Positions 12,775 through 23,833 of a DNA stretch of 64,000 nucleotides are shown piece after piece. Origin of the DNA: Sapria himalayana (Eukaryota > Streptophyta > Magnoliopsida > Malpighiales > Rafflesiaceae); the NCBI GenBank assembly GCA_029783825.1, contig JAREIK010000771.1:142373-206372 (forward strand). The letters run 5' to 3'. Within the stretch, counting starts at the first letter, position 1. Each line of letters starts with the position of its first letter. The translations under genes and the position numbers were made by a program. Below the pieces are notes generated by a model that saw nothing but the letters and a program-made list of their open reading frames with translations, searched no databases and was not told where the DNA came from.

Positions 12775-13650
12775 TCTTAAATAACCATGTACAAACAATA
12801 TGAAATAGTTATTATTCGTATAGAATAATACAAACATTTGTCCACAAATATATAAGTGAACCAAGTCAAGAATATAATGGTACATCTTATCAACCCCTTT
12901 TGGGAATGATTGCATGGACTATTTACCCTTAGCATATAATCCACAATCAATATTTTATATTTCAATATTAAGGGACTACCCATTCACCAAATTGCTTTGA
13001 CTATGAATCTTAAAGCATTTATAATTCATGTTTCCATACCTTATGTGACATAAGTTAGACTATTTTACATCATGCATGTTCAATGTAGAATCGATTCTTG
13101 AGTTGAGGTTGATATGTTTCAATTTTAGGACATCATCACCTTCCAAAGTATACTTCTTGATTCCTTATCACATATAGTATAGTTATTCTCTTAATGTATC
13201 AATTTATAATCCTTCTCTATTAATTGGGTTATTCTTAGTAGATTTTTATCTAGTTCATGAATTAATAGTACATCTTCATAAAGCACTTCTCCGATAGATG
13301 TTTTTACTTTCATTTTACTTTTCCCATCAATAAATACTAATTGTTTATTTCTCATCTCTATGCAAGTCCATGGAAAAAATTGTTTCTAGACATGTGATTA
13401 GTACATCTATTATCTAGAAACCATACATTGAATATCTATTTTTGGGAACTAAAATAGACATAGAATAGACTTTCTTCACTTGGTTTTTCTTTAATACAAT
13501 TAGCTTGTTTATGATTGTTAATTTTGTAATCTATTTATAGATGTTTAATTTTTTTATAGTTAAAATATTGAGGTTTTGAATTATACAATAAAACTTTCTC
13601 AACATAGCTATTCTTCTTACATATATTATAGCTACAAGAAGAGTAAACAT
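12775..13650 (-). pseudogene. Ty1/copia gag-pol fragment (zinc knuckle, protease, GAG-pre-integrase), dead
   Basis: Read on the minus strand, scattered frames follow the copia order. First, near 13555-13640, a degenerate double zinc knuckle (YNICKKNSYVEK and PQYFNYKKIKHL, most cysteines lost). Next WFLDNRCTNHMS at 13386-13423, matching the protease active-site region where D-S/T-G is usual; here it is D-N-R. After a frameshift, 13191-13350 reads EDVLLIHELDKNLLRITQL, the core of GAG-pre-integrase, with a stop at 13191-13193. Then SNLCHIRYGNMNYKCFKIH (about 12976-13059) and, in another frame, DCGLYAKGK and DLVHLYICGQM (12840-12960), the start of integrase. Several frameshifts and stops and no LTRs are visible. 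It was probably inside the CACTA before the CACTA entered the hAT. Confidence 0.75.
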
Positions 13651-13717
13651 CATCTACTAATAAAAGTTTGAACATCTTTAGAATATATGTGAAGCTCTGA
13701 TTAAAAAGTAGCATCAA

Positions 13718-14212
13718 ATAAGTTTTGGAAATGTCTCATTAGTCTTTGCTCAAATAATTTGAGTGAGTTTTTTGATGCTCAAATAATTAGTATCAAATGC
13801 CCTTGGATTACTGTTTAGATTTAATTCAGAGTAAAACTAGGGGAGAAAGTGTAAGTTTTTTGTTTCCTTCTCTTCATTTTTATTGATTTCTTTGTACTTG
13901 GATGTAGAGGTTGTAGAATCATATCATATTAGAAAGTTAATTTCATGGATGCTTTCTTCTCCATTGCATTTCTTCCTTTTAGAGGATATGTTTCATTTTC
14001 ACTCCCCCCAATACTAGCTTGAATTTGATCTTCTCTTATTCTCTAAAGATAGAAATTGTAGTTAATTACTATTGTCATCAGTTTCTACACGGCTTTGATT
14101 TAAAAACTGTGGAAAGTGGAGTTGTACATGGCTTATGCATCATATCTTCGGCATCGTGTTTAGTGTTGCTATTATTTGAAGTTTAATTAGTTTTGTTTCC
14201 ATCATTCTATGC
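13718..14212. other. CACTA interior between copia remnant and exon-like segment, nothing recognised
   Basis: Moderate-complexity sequence without a usable open frame. Its end, CTATGCAG at 14205-14212, would serve as a 3' splice site for the open segment that follows. Confidence 0.4.
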
Positions 14213-14437
14213 AGATTTTGTGATGTTGGTGCTGGTTTTGTCGTTGATTTTGACTTAGTTGAGTTATCTGCTGCCTATTTTCAGGCTACATTTCTACCAC
14301 ATAGTTATAATGATTTCTTTTCCATTTCCCATTTTCAAGCTCAGTCTCAAGTTCATATTGCAAGGTCCTATTTGCTAATTACAAGAGATAAAGAGTGGGC
14401 AATTCTTGTTGTTGGCTTTGAGCAGTTTAAGAAATGA
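14213..14437 (+). other. Possible captured 3' exon: 74-codon open segment ending in TGA
   Basis: An open frame without an ATG start runs from 14213, just after CTATGCAG, a plausible 3' splice site, to TGA at 14435-14437. It reads with ordinary amino acid composition, including FCDVGAGFVVDFDLVELSAA and LITRDKEWAILVVGFEQF. Such a frame is unusual in this AT-rich interior. It may be the terminal exon of a host gene fragment picked up by the CACTA, perhaps the same gene as the exon-like segment at 10925. I do not recognise the protein, and chance cannot be excluded. Confidence 0.4.
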
Positions 14438-14670
14438 ATATTGAAATTGTGTTATATTTTTTTTTGATTTGTAAGAAGTCTGAGTTCCCCTTTGTACTTG
14501 AAAACTGTATTCTTGGTATGGATTGTAAAGAATGTTGTTCTTATGTGCATGCAGTATTACAATAATAGGTGAAAATATATTTACAATAATTATTAAATTT
14601 AAATTTATTTAAATCATAATCTTCCTTGACGCTTTTACTAAGTGTCATAGTTTAAAAAAAATTTATGATA

Positions 14671-14821
14671 GCTACAACATATAAAGACGTTTTTTTGCAG
14701 TGTCTTAGAATAATACCTTGACACTAAAATTAAGTGTCATTGTTAATAAAAATGACACTTTATTTTAGTGTCAAGGTATGATTCAATGACACTGCAAAAA
14801 AAACGTCATTATATGTATAGA
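14671..14821. repeat. Long imperfect hairpin near the CACTA right end
   Basis: Left arm begins GACGTTTTTTTGCAGTGTC at 14686 and right arm ends with its complement at 14807. Between them lie TACCTTGACACTAAAAT and its complement, with a short loop near 14742-14752. Pairing continues weakly outward to about 14671 and 14821. The arms are about 57 nt with few mismatches. It could be a fold-back subterminal array for transposase binding or, if transcribed, a small-RNA precursor. Confidence 0.8.
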
Positions 14822-16656
14822 CTTTTTATGTCACGCTAGTGGATGACGCTATCGATAAGCAGCATTATTTATATATAATGATGTTTTTAAGCGTCATTGA
14901 TTATGGTTTTTGTTGTAGTGATTTTTCTTCAACACAGTAGAAGAGAAATCATCTTCTTTTGATTCATCTTCAGTTAAATTTTTATAATCATCTATCATCT
15001 CATTTAAAGCATTTAAAACCTTTTTCACCAAATATTTAGCCAATTCCTATCAATAATACTAAGTGTACTTAACCTTGAGATATTTGAGCTTATATCTAGG
15101 ATCCAACACTATTGCTACAAAAAACATAATATTTGTTGACTGAAGAGAACCCCAATATTTGTTGAATTTATGCCTCATTTTCATACCCATTCCAGACACC
15201 ATTGTATCTCTACTATTTTCACAAAGCTCAATTTTTTTCAAAATTCGAATAATCTCAGGAAAATAAACACTAGAGGTAGAATATTATGAGCCATAAAATT
15301 TACAAGTTACCTCATAAAAAGTTTTCAAGAAACGAGCCAAAATTTTGGCATTTGTTCAGTCTCTCTTAGTTGGAACGTTTGAACCAAACTCCTTCAAAAA
15401 CCTTTTGTCTTTGTCCTCCAACTTATCAAATTCTTTTTGATATTTTATATCAGTTTGTAGCATCAAATAAGTTGAATTCCATCTCGTAGGACAATCTAAT
15501 TGCAATGAAGATCCATATGTCAAGTTTGCTTCTTCAACACATAACTTAAACATATCTAATCTTTTTGGACTACTCACATATTTTACCACACCTCTAATTT
15601 TTTGAATGACACCCTTAGCTACTACAATGCCATCTCTGACAATTAAGTTTAGCATATGAACACATCTCATATGAAAATGCTAGCCTCTCAAAGGTACAAC
15701 ACTTTTCTTCACAAGCCTTTTTTTCAATTGTTCAACTGCAACATCATTATTTGATGCATTGTCAATAGTAATGAACATCAACTTTCTCAAACCCCATTCA
15801 TTCATGCAAAACTCAATAGCATATCTAATATTAACTCCAGAATGACTTTTAATTACACAAGTTTAAAAGCCTTTTATGTATTTTCCATTGCGAATCAATG
15901 AAATGAATACTAAAACATATATAAGACAAATTTTGAATGATAGTCCAAGTGTCGGTAGTCAATGAAACTTTACAGCAATGAGATGATATGCTATCAAATA
16001 ATTTGTTCTTTTCCTTCACAAACAAAGAAAAACAATCCCTCAGCATAGAGTGCCTAGATGAAATTTTAAATTGAGGCACACGAACTTCACAAAACTCCTT
16101 AAACTCATCCCTCTCAATAAAACAAAAAGGAAATTCATCTTTTATGATCATTTTCTCCAAAGCCTCCCTAACTAGTTTTTGATCAAATTGGCAACAAGTT
16201 AATTTGTTATCCTCTGAACAAGTACCTTTTGTGAAACTCAACAAAGATTGTGACTTGTCTTTACCTTTATGAGCTTCTATTAATTCTTTTTTGTGTGGAA
16301 ATTTCCTACAAGTCTTTCTCAAGTATTTCTATAAACCCGAAGTACCTTTATCACTTTTTTCCAAGTATTCTTTCCTACACCATATACAAGCTGCCGTACT
16401 AGTTTCATTTCCCTCTGAATTAACTAAAATCTCATAAGTTTCCCAAACATCAGACTTATACTTTTTATGAGCTTGAGGTTTAGATGTACCTTGACTTTCT
16501 TTTACAATTTGAATTGAAGAATCTGTCGTAACAATAGGAGGGTCCGTGAAAAAATTCTGATTAGATTTACCAGTACTTTGATCATTTGAGAGGTGATCAT
16601 CTTCAATTTATTGTATTTTTTTGTTTACCGGTGGATTGTGTCTTCTGCATTGCCAT

Positions 16657-17236
16657 TAATTAATATGATATGTTAAGAATAAATACATATAAATATTTCA
16701 AACAAGCAAGCTCTACAAAACTGACTGTAAAACATTCATCCCACTCATTCGGCCAAACCATAACACCACAACCAATACTCAACAAAGCTGACTGAGACAC
16801 ATAATAATAATAATTAATCGCTAAATTCTCATTAGAAAAACAAATCAAAAGGCTGGTGGCATCTGTGACACGGTGGAGGCTACCAGAAGTGCGACGGACA
16901 AGGGCTGGACCTAACTGAACAAGGCTGGAACGACGTGAGGCGGCCTATAACTCGTCGGAACATCAATAAGTGTGTTGGAATTGGATGGGCAGTAGCAGAA
17001 TTGGTGGCATCTTCATAATATATATATATATATATTCCAGGTTCTAGTTTCGGTTTATTAGGACAGGATGGTTCTCGGGATGGATATTGCTTAAGATCTG
17101 GAACCATCCCAAAAGAAAAAATACGTGACAGAATGGGACGGGAAAAGTCAAAGTCAACGGATTTTTCTCAGTCCCGATTATTTTGGGACAAAACTTCGGG
17201 TCGTGTCGCTATCTTTGAGTCTCGTGAGTAGCCCGA
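16657..17236 (-). other. hAT copy A: 5' leader and right subterminal region
   Basis: Upstream of the transposase ATG. It contains a G/C-richer subterminal tract (17040-17236, GGGACGGGAAAAG and CCCGATTATTTTGGG types), a short AT dinucleotide run near 17018-17035, and a leader also seen in copy B (39722-40313). Frames at 16660-16848 and 16880-17107 on the minus strand are not recognisable proteins. The promoter should lie here; no TATA box can be picked out with confidence. Confidence 0.65.
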
Positions 17237-17244
17237 CAAAATGC
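17237..17244. repeat. Right 8-bp target duplication of hAT copy A
   Basis: CAAAATGC, partner of CTCAATGC at 8734-8741. Sequence resumes as ordinary satellite (ATATAAAGTTAAATCAGTAAAC). Confidence 0.85.
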
Positions 17245-20200
17245 ATATAAAGTTAAATCAGTAAACTCCTAAACCCTGTAATGCCTAAATACATAAACTA
17301 TTAAACCACTAAATACTACTTAATAATTAATAAATCTGTTTTTAATGCTATTTATTATATTTTTAAATATTCAATTTAATTATTAATTAGTGTATTTATT
17401 TAGAAATATTTATTACAAAATAAATTATGAGTGGGAAAAATATAATTTAAATAACATATTATTTATATAATAAAAATATATGCTTATAAAAGAAGTATAA
17501 ATTTAAAAATTAAAAATTTTTATCAGGTAATATAAGTTACTTTAATTTTGAATCAATTTGGGTTTTGTAAATATTTTTTAATTAATATATATCTTAATAT
17601 TAATAGTTTATAAATTTAATTTTTGATTATTATTATAATATCTATCAATAATATTATTTATATTAAATTTATATGAAATATAATAATTAATATTATTATA
17701 ACAAAATATTATATTAAAATTTCAAAAAATTTTAAATATTATTATATTTTCAAATGTTATAACCTATGAAAATGACAAAAAATTATAGAAATTTTTTTGT
17801 TATTTTATTTTATTAAATAAAACTTATAAACCACTAAAAGCCTAAAAACATAAATCGCTAAACTCTTAACGACGAAACCTCTAAATACTTAAATCATTAA
17901 ACTGGTATACATTAATAATAAATCATAAATCTCATTTTAATTTTTATTCAGTATAATTTTAAATTTTTATTTTAATTATTTATCAATTTATTTTATAGAA
18001 ATATTAATTACAAAATAAATTATTAGTGAGACAGATATAACTTAAATTAAACTAGTATACCCTAAATAATAAATAATAAATCTCATTTTTTTATTATAAT
18101 TTTAAATATTCATTTTAAGTATTAATTTTTTATTTTTATATAAATATTAATAACAAAATAAATTATGAGTTAGACAAATATAATTTAGATAAATTATTTT
18201 TCATCGATAATATAGATAAACTCATAAAAAGAATAAAAAAGAGAAAAACTAAAATTTATTATATAGTAATATATTTTGCTCTTCTTCTGAATCATTTTTG
18301 GTTTTGTAATTATATTTTAATTGATATCTATCTTATTATTAATTTATTTTTTAATCAATATTAGAATATTTATCAATAAAATTGTTTATATTGAATTTAT
18401 ATGATATATAAATATAATGATTATTATAACTAAATATTGTATTCACTTTTGAAAAAAATTTAAAAATTATTATATTTTCAAAGGTTATAACATTTGAAAA
18501 TATCAAAAAATAATAAAAATAAATGTTTTGTTATTTTATTTTTTAAATAAAACCTATAAACCACTAAATGCATACTCAATTAAATCAGTAATCACCTAAA
18601 CCCTGTAATACCTAAATACATAAGCCTTTAAACCGCTATTTAATACATAATAATTAATAAATCTAATTTTAATTTCTATTTATTATAGTTTTAAATATTC
18701 ATTTTATTTATTTATTAATTTATCTTTATAGAAATATTTATTATAAAATAAATTATGAGTGGGACAAATATAATTTAAATAATTTATTTTTAATCAAAAA
18801 ATATATATACACTTATAAAACAAGTAAAAATTTAAAATTAAAATTATTATCCAATAATATATTTTACTTTAATTTTGAATCAATTTGGGTTTTGAAAATA
18901 TTTTTTAATTGATATCTATCTTATTATTAGGAGTTTATTAATTTAATTTTTTATCATTATTATAATATCTATCAATGAAATTATCTATATTGAATTTATA
19001 TTATATATAATTACTAATATTATTAAAACTAAATATTGTATTCAAAATAAACAAAATTTTAAATATTATTATATTTTCAAAGGTTATAATCTATGAAAAT
19101 GAGAAAAAATTACAAAATTTTTTTTGTTATTTTATTGATTAAATAAAACCTATAAATGACTAAATGCCTAAAAACCTAAATCGCTAAACTCCTAAAAGAC
19201 AAAAACTTTAAATTCTAAAACCATTAAACTAGTATACATTATTAAAAAATCATAAATATCATTTTAATTTTTATATAGTATAATTTTAAATTTTTATTTT
19301 AATTAATTTTTAGTTTATTTTTATAAAAATATTAAATACAAGATAAATTATTAGTAAGACAGATCTAATTTAAATACAAGAAAAAAAATTTAAAAACAAA
19401 TAATTATTATTTAGTAATATATTTTGCTTTGATTTTGAATCATTTTAGGTTTTAATATTATATTTTTATGTAATATCAATATTATTTATAAAAGATTTTT
19501 AATTTATTTTTTGATAATTATTAGAATATCTATCAATAAAATTGTTTATATTGAATTTATATGATATATAATTATTAAGATTATTATAAATAAATATTGT
19601 ATTCACTTTTGTATTCATTATAATTTTAAATATTTATTTTAATTATTTATTAGTTTATTTTTATAGAATTATAAATTACAAAATAAATTATGAGGAATAC
19701 AAATATAATTTAAATAATTTATTTTTAATAACAAAAATATAAACTTATAAAAAAAGCTAAATATTAAAAAAAATTATTATTTAGTAATATATACTTTGAT
19801 TTTGAATAAATTTAGATTTTGCAAATATATTATAATTAATATCTATATTTTTAATAATAGTTTATTAATTTATTTATTGATCATTATTATAATATCTAGC
19901 AATGTGATTATTTATATTGAATTTAAATGACTTATATTTATTAAGATTATTATATCTAAATATTATATTTACATTTGAAAAAAATTTAGAATTCATTATA
20001 TTTTCAAAGGTTATAATCTTAAAAAATTAAAAAAAAATAATAATAAATTTTTTGTTATATCATCGTTTAAATAAAACATATTGACCACTAAATTCCTAAA
20101 CACTTAAATCTATAAACTCCTAAACACAAAAGCACCTAAATACTTCAAACTTTAAACTCGTAAACCTTAAATATAATTTAAATAATTTATTTTTAATCAA

Positions 20201-22337
20201 AAAAAATATAAGATTATAAAAAGAAGCAAAAAATAAATAAAAAAAATTATTATTTGGTAATAAATTTTACTTAGATTTTGAATACTTTTAGGGTTTGCAA
20301 TTATATTTTAATTTAGATCTACAAATTAATAATAGCATATTAATTTATTATTTGATAATTGATATCATATCTATTAATAAAATTGTTTATATTTAATTTA
20401 TATTATATATAATTATAATGATTCTTATTACTAAATATTATTTTCACATTTTTAATAAAATTTTAAAATTATTATATTTTCAAAGGTTATAACCTTTGAA
20501 AATGTGAAAAAATATCAAAAATAATTTTTTTGTTATTTCATTGTTTAAATAAAATCTATAAACCACTAAATGCCTAAAAACATAAATCACTAAAGTCATA
20601 AATGAAAAAACATCTAAATACTTAAAATATTAAACTGGTATACAAAAATAATAATTCATAAATCTCATTTTAATTTTTATTCAATATAATTTTAAATTTT
20701 TATTTTATTTATTTATTAGTTAATTTTTATAGAAATATTAATTACAAAATAAATTATTAGTGAGTCAGATCTAATTTAAATTAGACTGGTATACCCAAAA
20801 TAATAAAGAATAAATCTGAATATTATTTTTTTCATTATAAATTTAAATATTCATTTTAATTATTTATTTGTTTATTTTTATATAAATATTAATTAAAAAA
20901 TAAATTATGAGTTGGACAAATATAATTTATGTAAATTATTTTTCATCAAAAAAATATAGATAAACTTATTAAAAGAAAAAAAAATTATAAACAAAAATTA
21001 TTATATAGTAATATAATTTGCTTTGCTTCTGAATCATTATAGGTTTTGTAATTATATTTTAATTGATATTTATCTTATTAATAATAGATTATTAATTTAT
21101 TTTTTGATCATTATTAGAATATTTATCAATAAAATTGTTTATATTAAATTTACATGATATATAATTATAAAGATTATTATAACTAAATATTATATTTACA
21201 TTTGAAAATAATTTAAAAATTATTATATTTTTAAAGGTTATCATCTTTGAAAATGAGATAAAATCACAAAAATAATTTTTTTGTTATTTTATTGTTTATA
21301 TAAAACCTATAAACTACTAAATGCCTAAATGCTTAAATCATTAAACTTTTAAACCCCAAAACCCCAAAACCCTTAAATACCTAAATATTTAAACCATCTT
21401 TTAAAGGTTTATGTATTTATAAATAATATATAAAAATCTATGAATAAATAATAGTTTATTAATTTATTTTTTGATCACTATTATATTTATATTTATATTT
21501 AGTTTATTAATATCTATCAATAAAAATGTTTATTTTTAATTTACATGATATATAATTATTATGTTTATTATAACTAAATATTGTATTCATATTTGAAAAA
21601 AATTTAAAAATTATTATATTTATAAAGATTATAACATTCAAAATTGATAAAAAATTTGAAATTTTTTTTTTGTTATTTCATTATTTAAATAAAACATATA
21701 AACTACTAAATGTCTAAACACTTAAATCACTAAACTCCTAAACTCCTAAATACTTAAACCATTCAATCAGTATACCCTAAATAATTAATCATAAATCTCA
21801 TTTTTATTTGTATTCGTTATAATTTCAATATTCATTTTAATTATTTATTAGTTTATTTTTATAGAAATATTAATTGCAAAATAAAATTATGAATGAGACA
21901 AATATAATTTAATTAATTTATCTTCATCAAAAAAATTTATAAGCTTAAAAAAATAATCAAAAATTTAAAAATAAAAAATTATTATTTAGAATTATATTTT
22001 ACTTTGATTTTGAATCATTTTAGGTTTATCAAATATATTTCAATTAATATCTATCTTATTAATAATAGTTTATTAATCTATTTTATGATCAGTATTATAA
22101 TATCAAATAATAAAATTATTTATATTGAATTTACATGATATTTAATTTTTATGATTATTATAATTAAATATTGTATTAACATTTGAAAAAAAAATTAAAA
22201 ATTATAATATTTTAAATGGTTATAACCTTGAAAATGATAAAAAATCATAAAAATAATTTTTTTATAATTTAATTATTTAAATTAAACCTATAAACCACGA
22301 AATACCTAATTACTTAAATTACTAAACAAATAAACCC
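17245..22337 (+). repeat. AT-rich satellite array, forward orientation (block 2)
   Basis: Same satellite and orientation as block 1, resuming in phase on the far side of the hAT. Dyads lie near 17758, 18490, 19087, 20010, 20489, 21238 and 22220, several of them imperfect. One unit around 21370-21520 is rearranged, and its heptad block (21346-21393) is unusually telomere-like, with repeated CCCCAAAA and CCCTTAAA steps. Nothing else is seen in this stretch. Confidence 0.92.
20476..20503. repeat. Perfect 28-bp palindrome of the satellite unit
   Basis: Half-site ATTTTCAAAGGTTA followed directly by its complement. Other perfect versions lie at 33061-33088, 47369-47396, 52646-52673, 58607-58638 (32 bp) and 59953-59980. 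Confidence 0.93.
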
Positions 22338-23184
22338 TGATACTACTGCACCACACACACAGAGTGACGGACCATAGTACACACGTTCACATATTCTTGT
22401 CCATTTTGGTGTAGCATTTACAGGGGCCAGAAGTATGGGCCATCAGTTATAGAGGGCATTGCTAGGAGTGGGTCCCACTAGACATATCATGCATCATAGA
22501 AGGCCACCCAACCATCGCCCAACAGAAGTAGCAGGTAATCCATGATTAATTGGAGAACCGACAAAATCCGAAGCATCACCAAGCAGAGCCAGTAAGCAAA
22601 GGACACCAGACCAGCCACACGGGAACGAAAGATTCGAACTTGTAGTTTTTGTTTGTAGTCTTAGATGTATTATGGACTTTGTATGCACCATGTACTTGTA
22701 GAGACGGATCATGACACACACACACACACACACACAATCTTGTATGATCACTATGTTGCATGCAATGAGGGCAACTCGACCCATGAGTATCTCTAAGTGG
22801 GGCCTATTAATACATTTTGTAAATACACATTAGGCCATTGTAAACTCCCGATAGCAGAACACCCATCTTTATAGAATTTTGTAATTTTACTTGTATTCTA
22901 GCTTGGTTGTACGTGTAAATAATTAGACTATGAGATGGACCTCATCACACATGCACACCGATGCATGCATATTTTTTGATATTTTGTCGGTGCAACATTC
23001 AACCACTTCTTGGAGCTCGAGGAGGAAGCATTCTAACCCAAGAGATACTATTTTGAAGATCATTGGTGCAAAAGAATGTGGAATTCAGAGGTGAGAATGA
23101 ATTGACAAAGTGCCATATAAAGGACTTGTGGATTTATGGGTATTCAGTTTTACATGTATTCCATTTCATAGCAATGACATAGGC
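22338..23184 (+). other. Element E, copy E1, truncated at an inversion breakpoint
   Basis: G/C-richer sequence starting TGATACTACTGCACCACAC, matching the start of E3 (49647) and, inverted, the end of E2 (26299). It follows E3 as far as ATAGGC near 23175, then joins inverted satellite. Relative to E3 it lacks roughly 80 bp or more around 22440-22460. The minus-strand frame 22494-22784 holds the same reading frame as the conserved open frame of E2 and E3, including LLALLGDASDF and GSPINHGLPAT. The satellite just upstream (22140-22337) closely resembles that before E3 (49450-49646), so both derive from one insertion. No terminal repeats or target duplication could be found, so its class is unknown. 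Confidence 0.8.
22714..22736. repeat. (AC)n microsatellite inside E1
   Basis: Eleven AC units. The matching place in E3 (near 50122) and E2 (near 25818, inverted) has only a short, interrupted ACACAC run, so the tract expanded in this copy after duplication. Confidence 0.93.
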
Positions 23185-23833
23185 TTTGATACTATGTATG
23201 CATTTATTAGTTTATAGGTTTTATTTAAAAAAAAAACAAAAACTTTATTTTTATTATTTTTTGATATTTTCAAAGGTTATAACCTTAGAAAATATAATAA
23301 TTTTTAATTTTTTTTCAAAAGTGAATTCAATATTTAATTATAGTAATCATTATATTTATATATCATATAAATTCAATATAAACTATTTTATTGATAAATA
23401 TTCTAATAATGATCAAAACATAAATAAATAATCTTTTATTAATAAGATAGATATCAATTATAATATAATTACAAAACCTAAAATGATTCAGAAGCAAAGC
23501 AAAATATATTACTATATAATAAACTTTTGTTTTGAATTTTTTTTAAAAAAAGTTTATCTATATTATTTTGATTAAAAATAATTTATATAAATTATATTTG
23601 TGTAACTCATAATATATTTTGTAATTAATATTTATATAAAAACAAACAAATAAATAATTAAATTTGAATATTTAAAATATAAATGAAAAAAAATGAGATT
23701 TATTCTTTATTATTTAGGATATACCGTTTTAATTTAAATTAGATCTATCTCACTAATATTTTATTTTGTAATTAATATTTCTATAAAATAAAAATTAAAA
23801 TTATACTGAATAATATAAATAATTTATTTTTTT
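23185..23833 (-). repeat. AT-rich satellite, inverted orientation (start of the inverted block)
   Basis: About one satellite unit, reversed relative to block 2: the heptads read TTTAGG-like and the CCTATAAA segment reads TTTATAGG. It resembles the reverse complement of 52081-52740, the satellite following E3. It is therefore the downstream flank of E carried along in the inversion. The plus-strand frame 23186-23431 is a satellite by-product. Confidence 0.88.

Larger units (their letters stand above)
10116..14920. mobile_element. CACTA (En/Spm-type) transposon nested in the hAT transposase, non-autonomous
   Basis: The ends are CACTACAACAAAA at 10116-10128 and its complement at 14908-14920, flanked by an identical 3-bp target duplication ATT (10113-10115 and 14921-14923). 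The CACTA start, 13-bp inverted repeats and 3-bp duplication are diagnostic of this superfamily. Subterminal regions carry many GTGTCATTATT and TGACGCTTT-type motifs in both orientations, as expected for transposase binding sites. No CACTA transposase (TNPA/TNPD-like) could be read in about 4.8 kb, so it must depend on another copy. It carries foreign cargo: a Ty1/copia remnant (about 12775-13650, minus) and fragments resembling host exons (10925-11019 and 14213-14437, plus). The perfect duplication suggests a late arrival. Confidence 0.95.
9559..16656 (-). pseudogene. hAT transposase (BED finger, DDE, C-terminal dimerisation domain), broken
   Basis: A cut-and-paste transposase of the plant Ac/Daysleeper-like hAT group, readable on the minus strand from ATG at 16656 to TAA at 9559-9561. 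In order: a BED-type zinc finger (CIWC near 16400, then GTSGL and YLRKTC); the first catalytic aspartate in TTDTW near 15945; the second in ITIDNASNND near 15760; the LNLIVRDG and CPTRWNSTYLML motifs (15480-15655); LDPRYKLKY near 15090; and the C-terminal ESIFITGGRTLDKF and LICLQDWLRSS motifs (9760-9890). A final 90-bp intron (9627-9716) has GT-AG borders and a last exon at 9559-9626. It is dead: TAG replaces Trp in the BED finger (16329-16331), a frameshift lies near 15855, TAG interrupts RG-HFHM (15680-15682), TAG replaces Trp at 9964-9966, TAA occurs at 9757-9759, and a CACTA element splits it at 10113-14923. Confidence 0.93.
8742..17236 (-). mobile_element. hAT DNA transposon copy A, interrupted by a CACTA element
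   Basis: The element runs between terminal inverted repeats TAGGGGTGCTCATGGGA (left) and, read inward on the minus strand from 17236, TCGGGCTACTCACGAGA. The equivalent right end in copy B reads TAGGGCTGCTCACGGGA and matches the left end at 15 of 17 positions, so copy A's right end has decayed. Both ends have G/C-rich subterminal tracts (GGGATGGGAC-like and CCCGTCCC-like) that stand out from the AT-rich satellite. The transposase gene lies on the minus strand. Removing the nested CACTA (10116-14920 plus a 3-bp duplication) leaves about 3.7 kb, a usual size for an autonomous plant hAT. Nonsense codons and frameshifts make this copy inactive. Confidence 0.92.

Noticed and set aside
12777..12983. 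Independent gene on the minus strand in the CACTA interior
   Set aside because: It is one frame of the frameshifted copia integrase start; the neighbouring frame carries the recognisable DLVHLYICGQM motif.
16880..17107. Minus-strand 75-codon frame in the hAT leader
   Set aside because: It spans the low-complexity AT run and the subterminal repeat tract and is not kept open in copy B.
22576..22761. Minus-strand frame reading a Cys-Val run
   Set aside because: It is the translation of the AC microsatellite in E1 in another frame.
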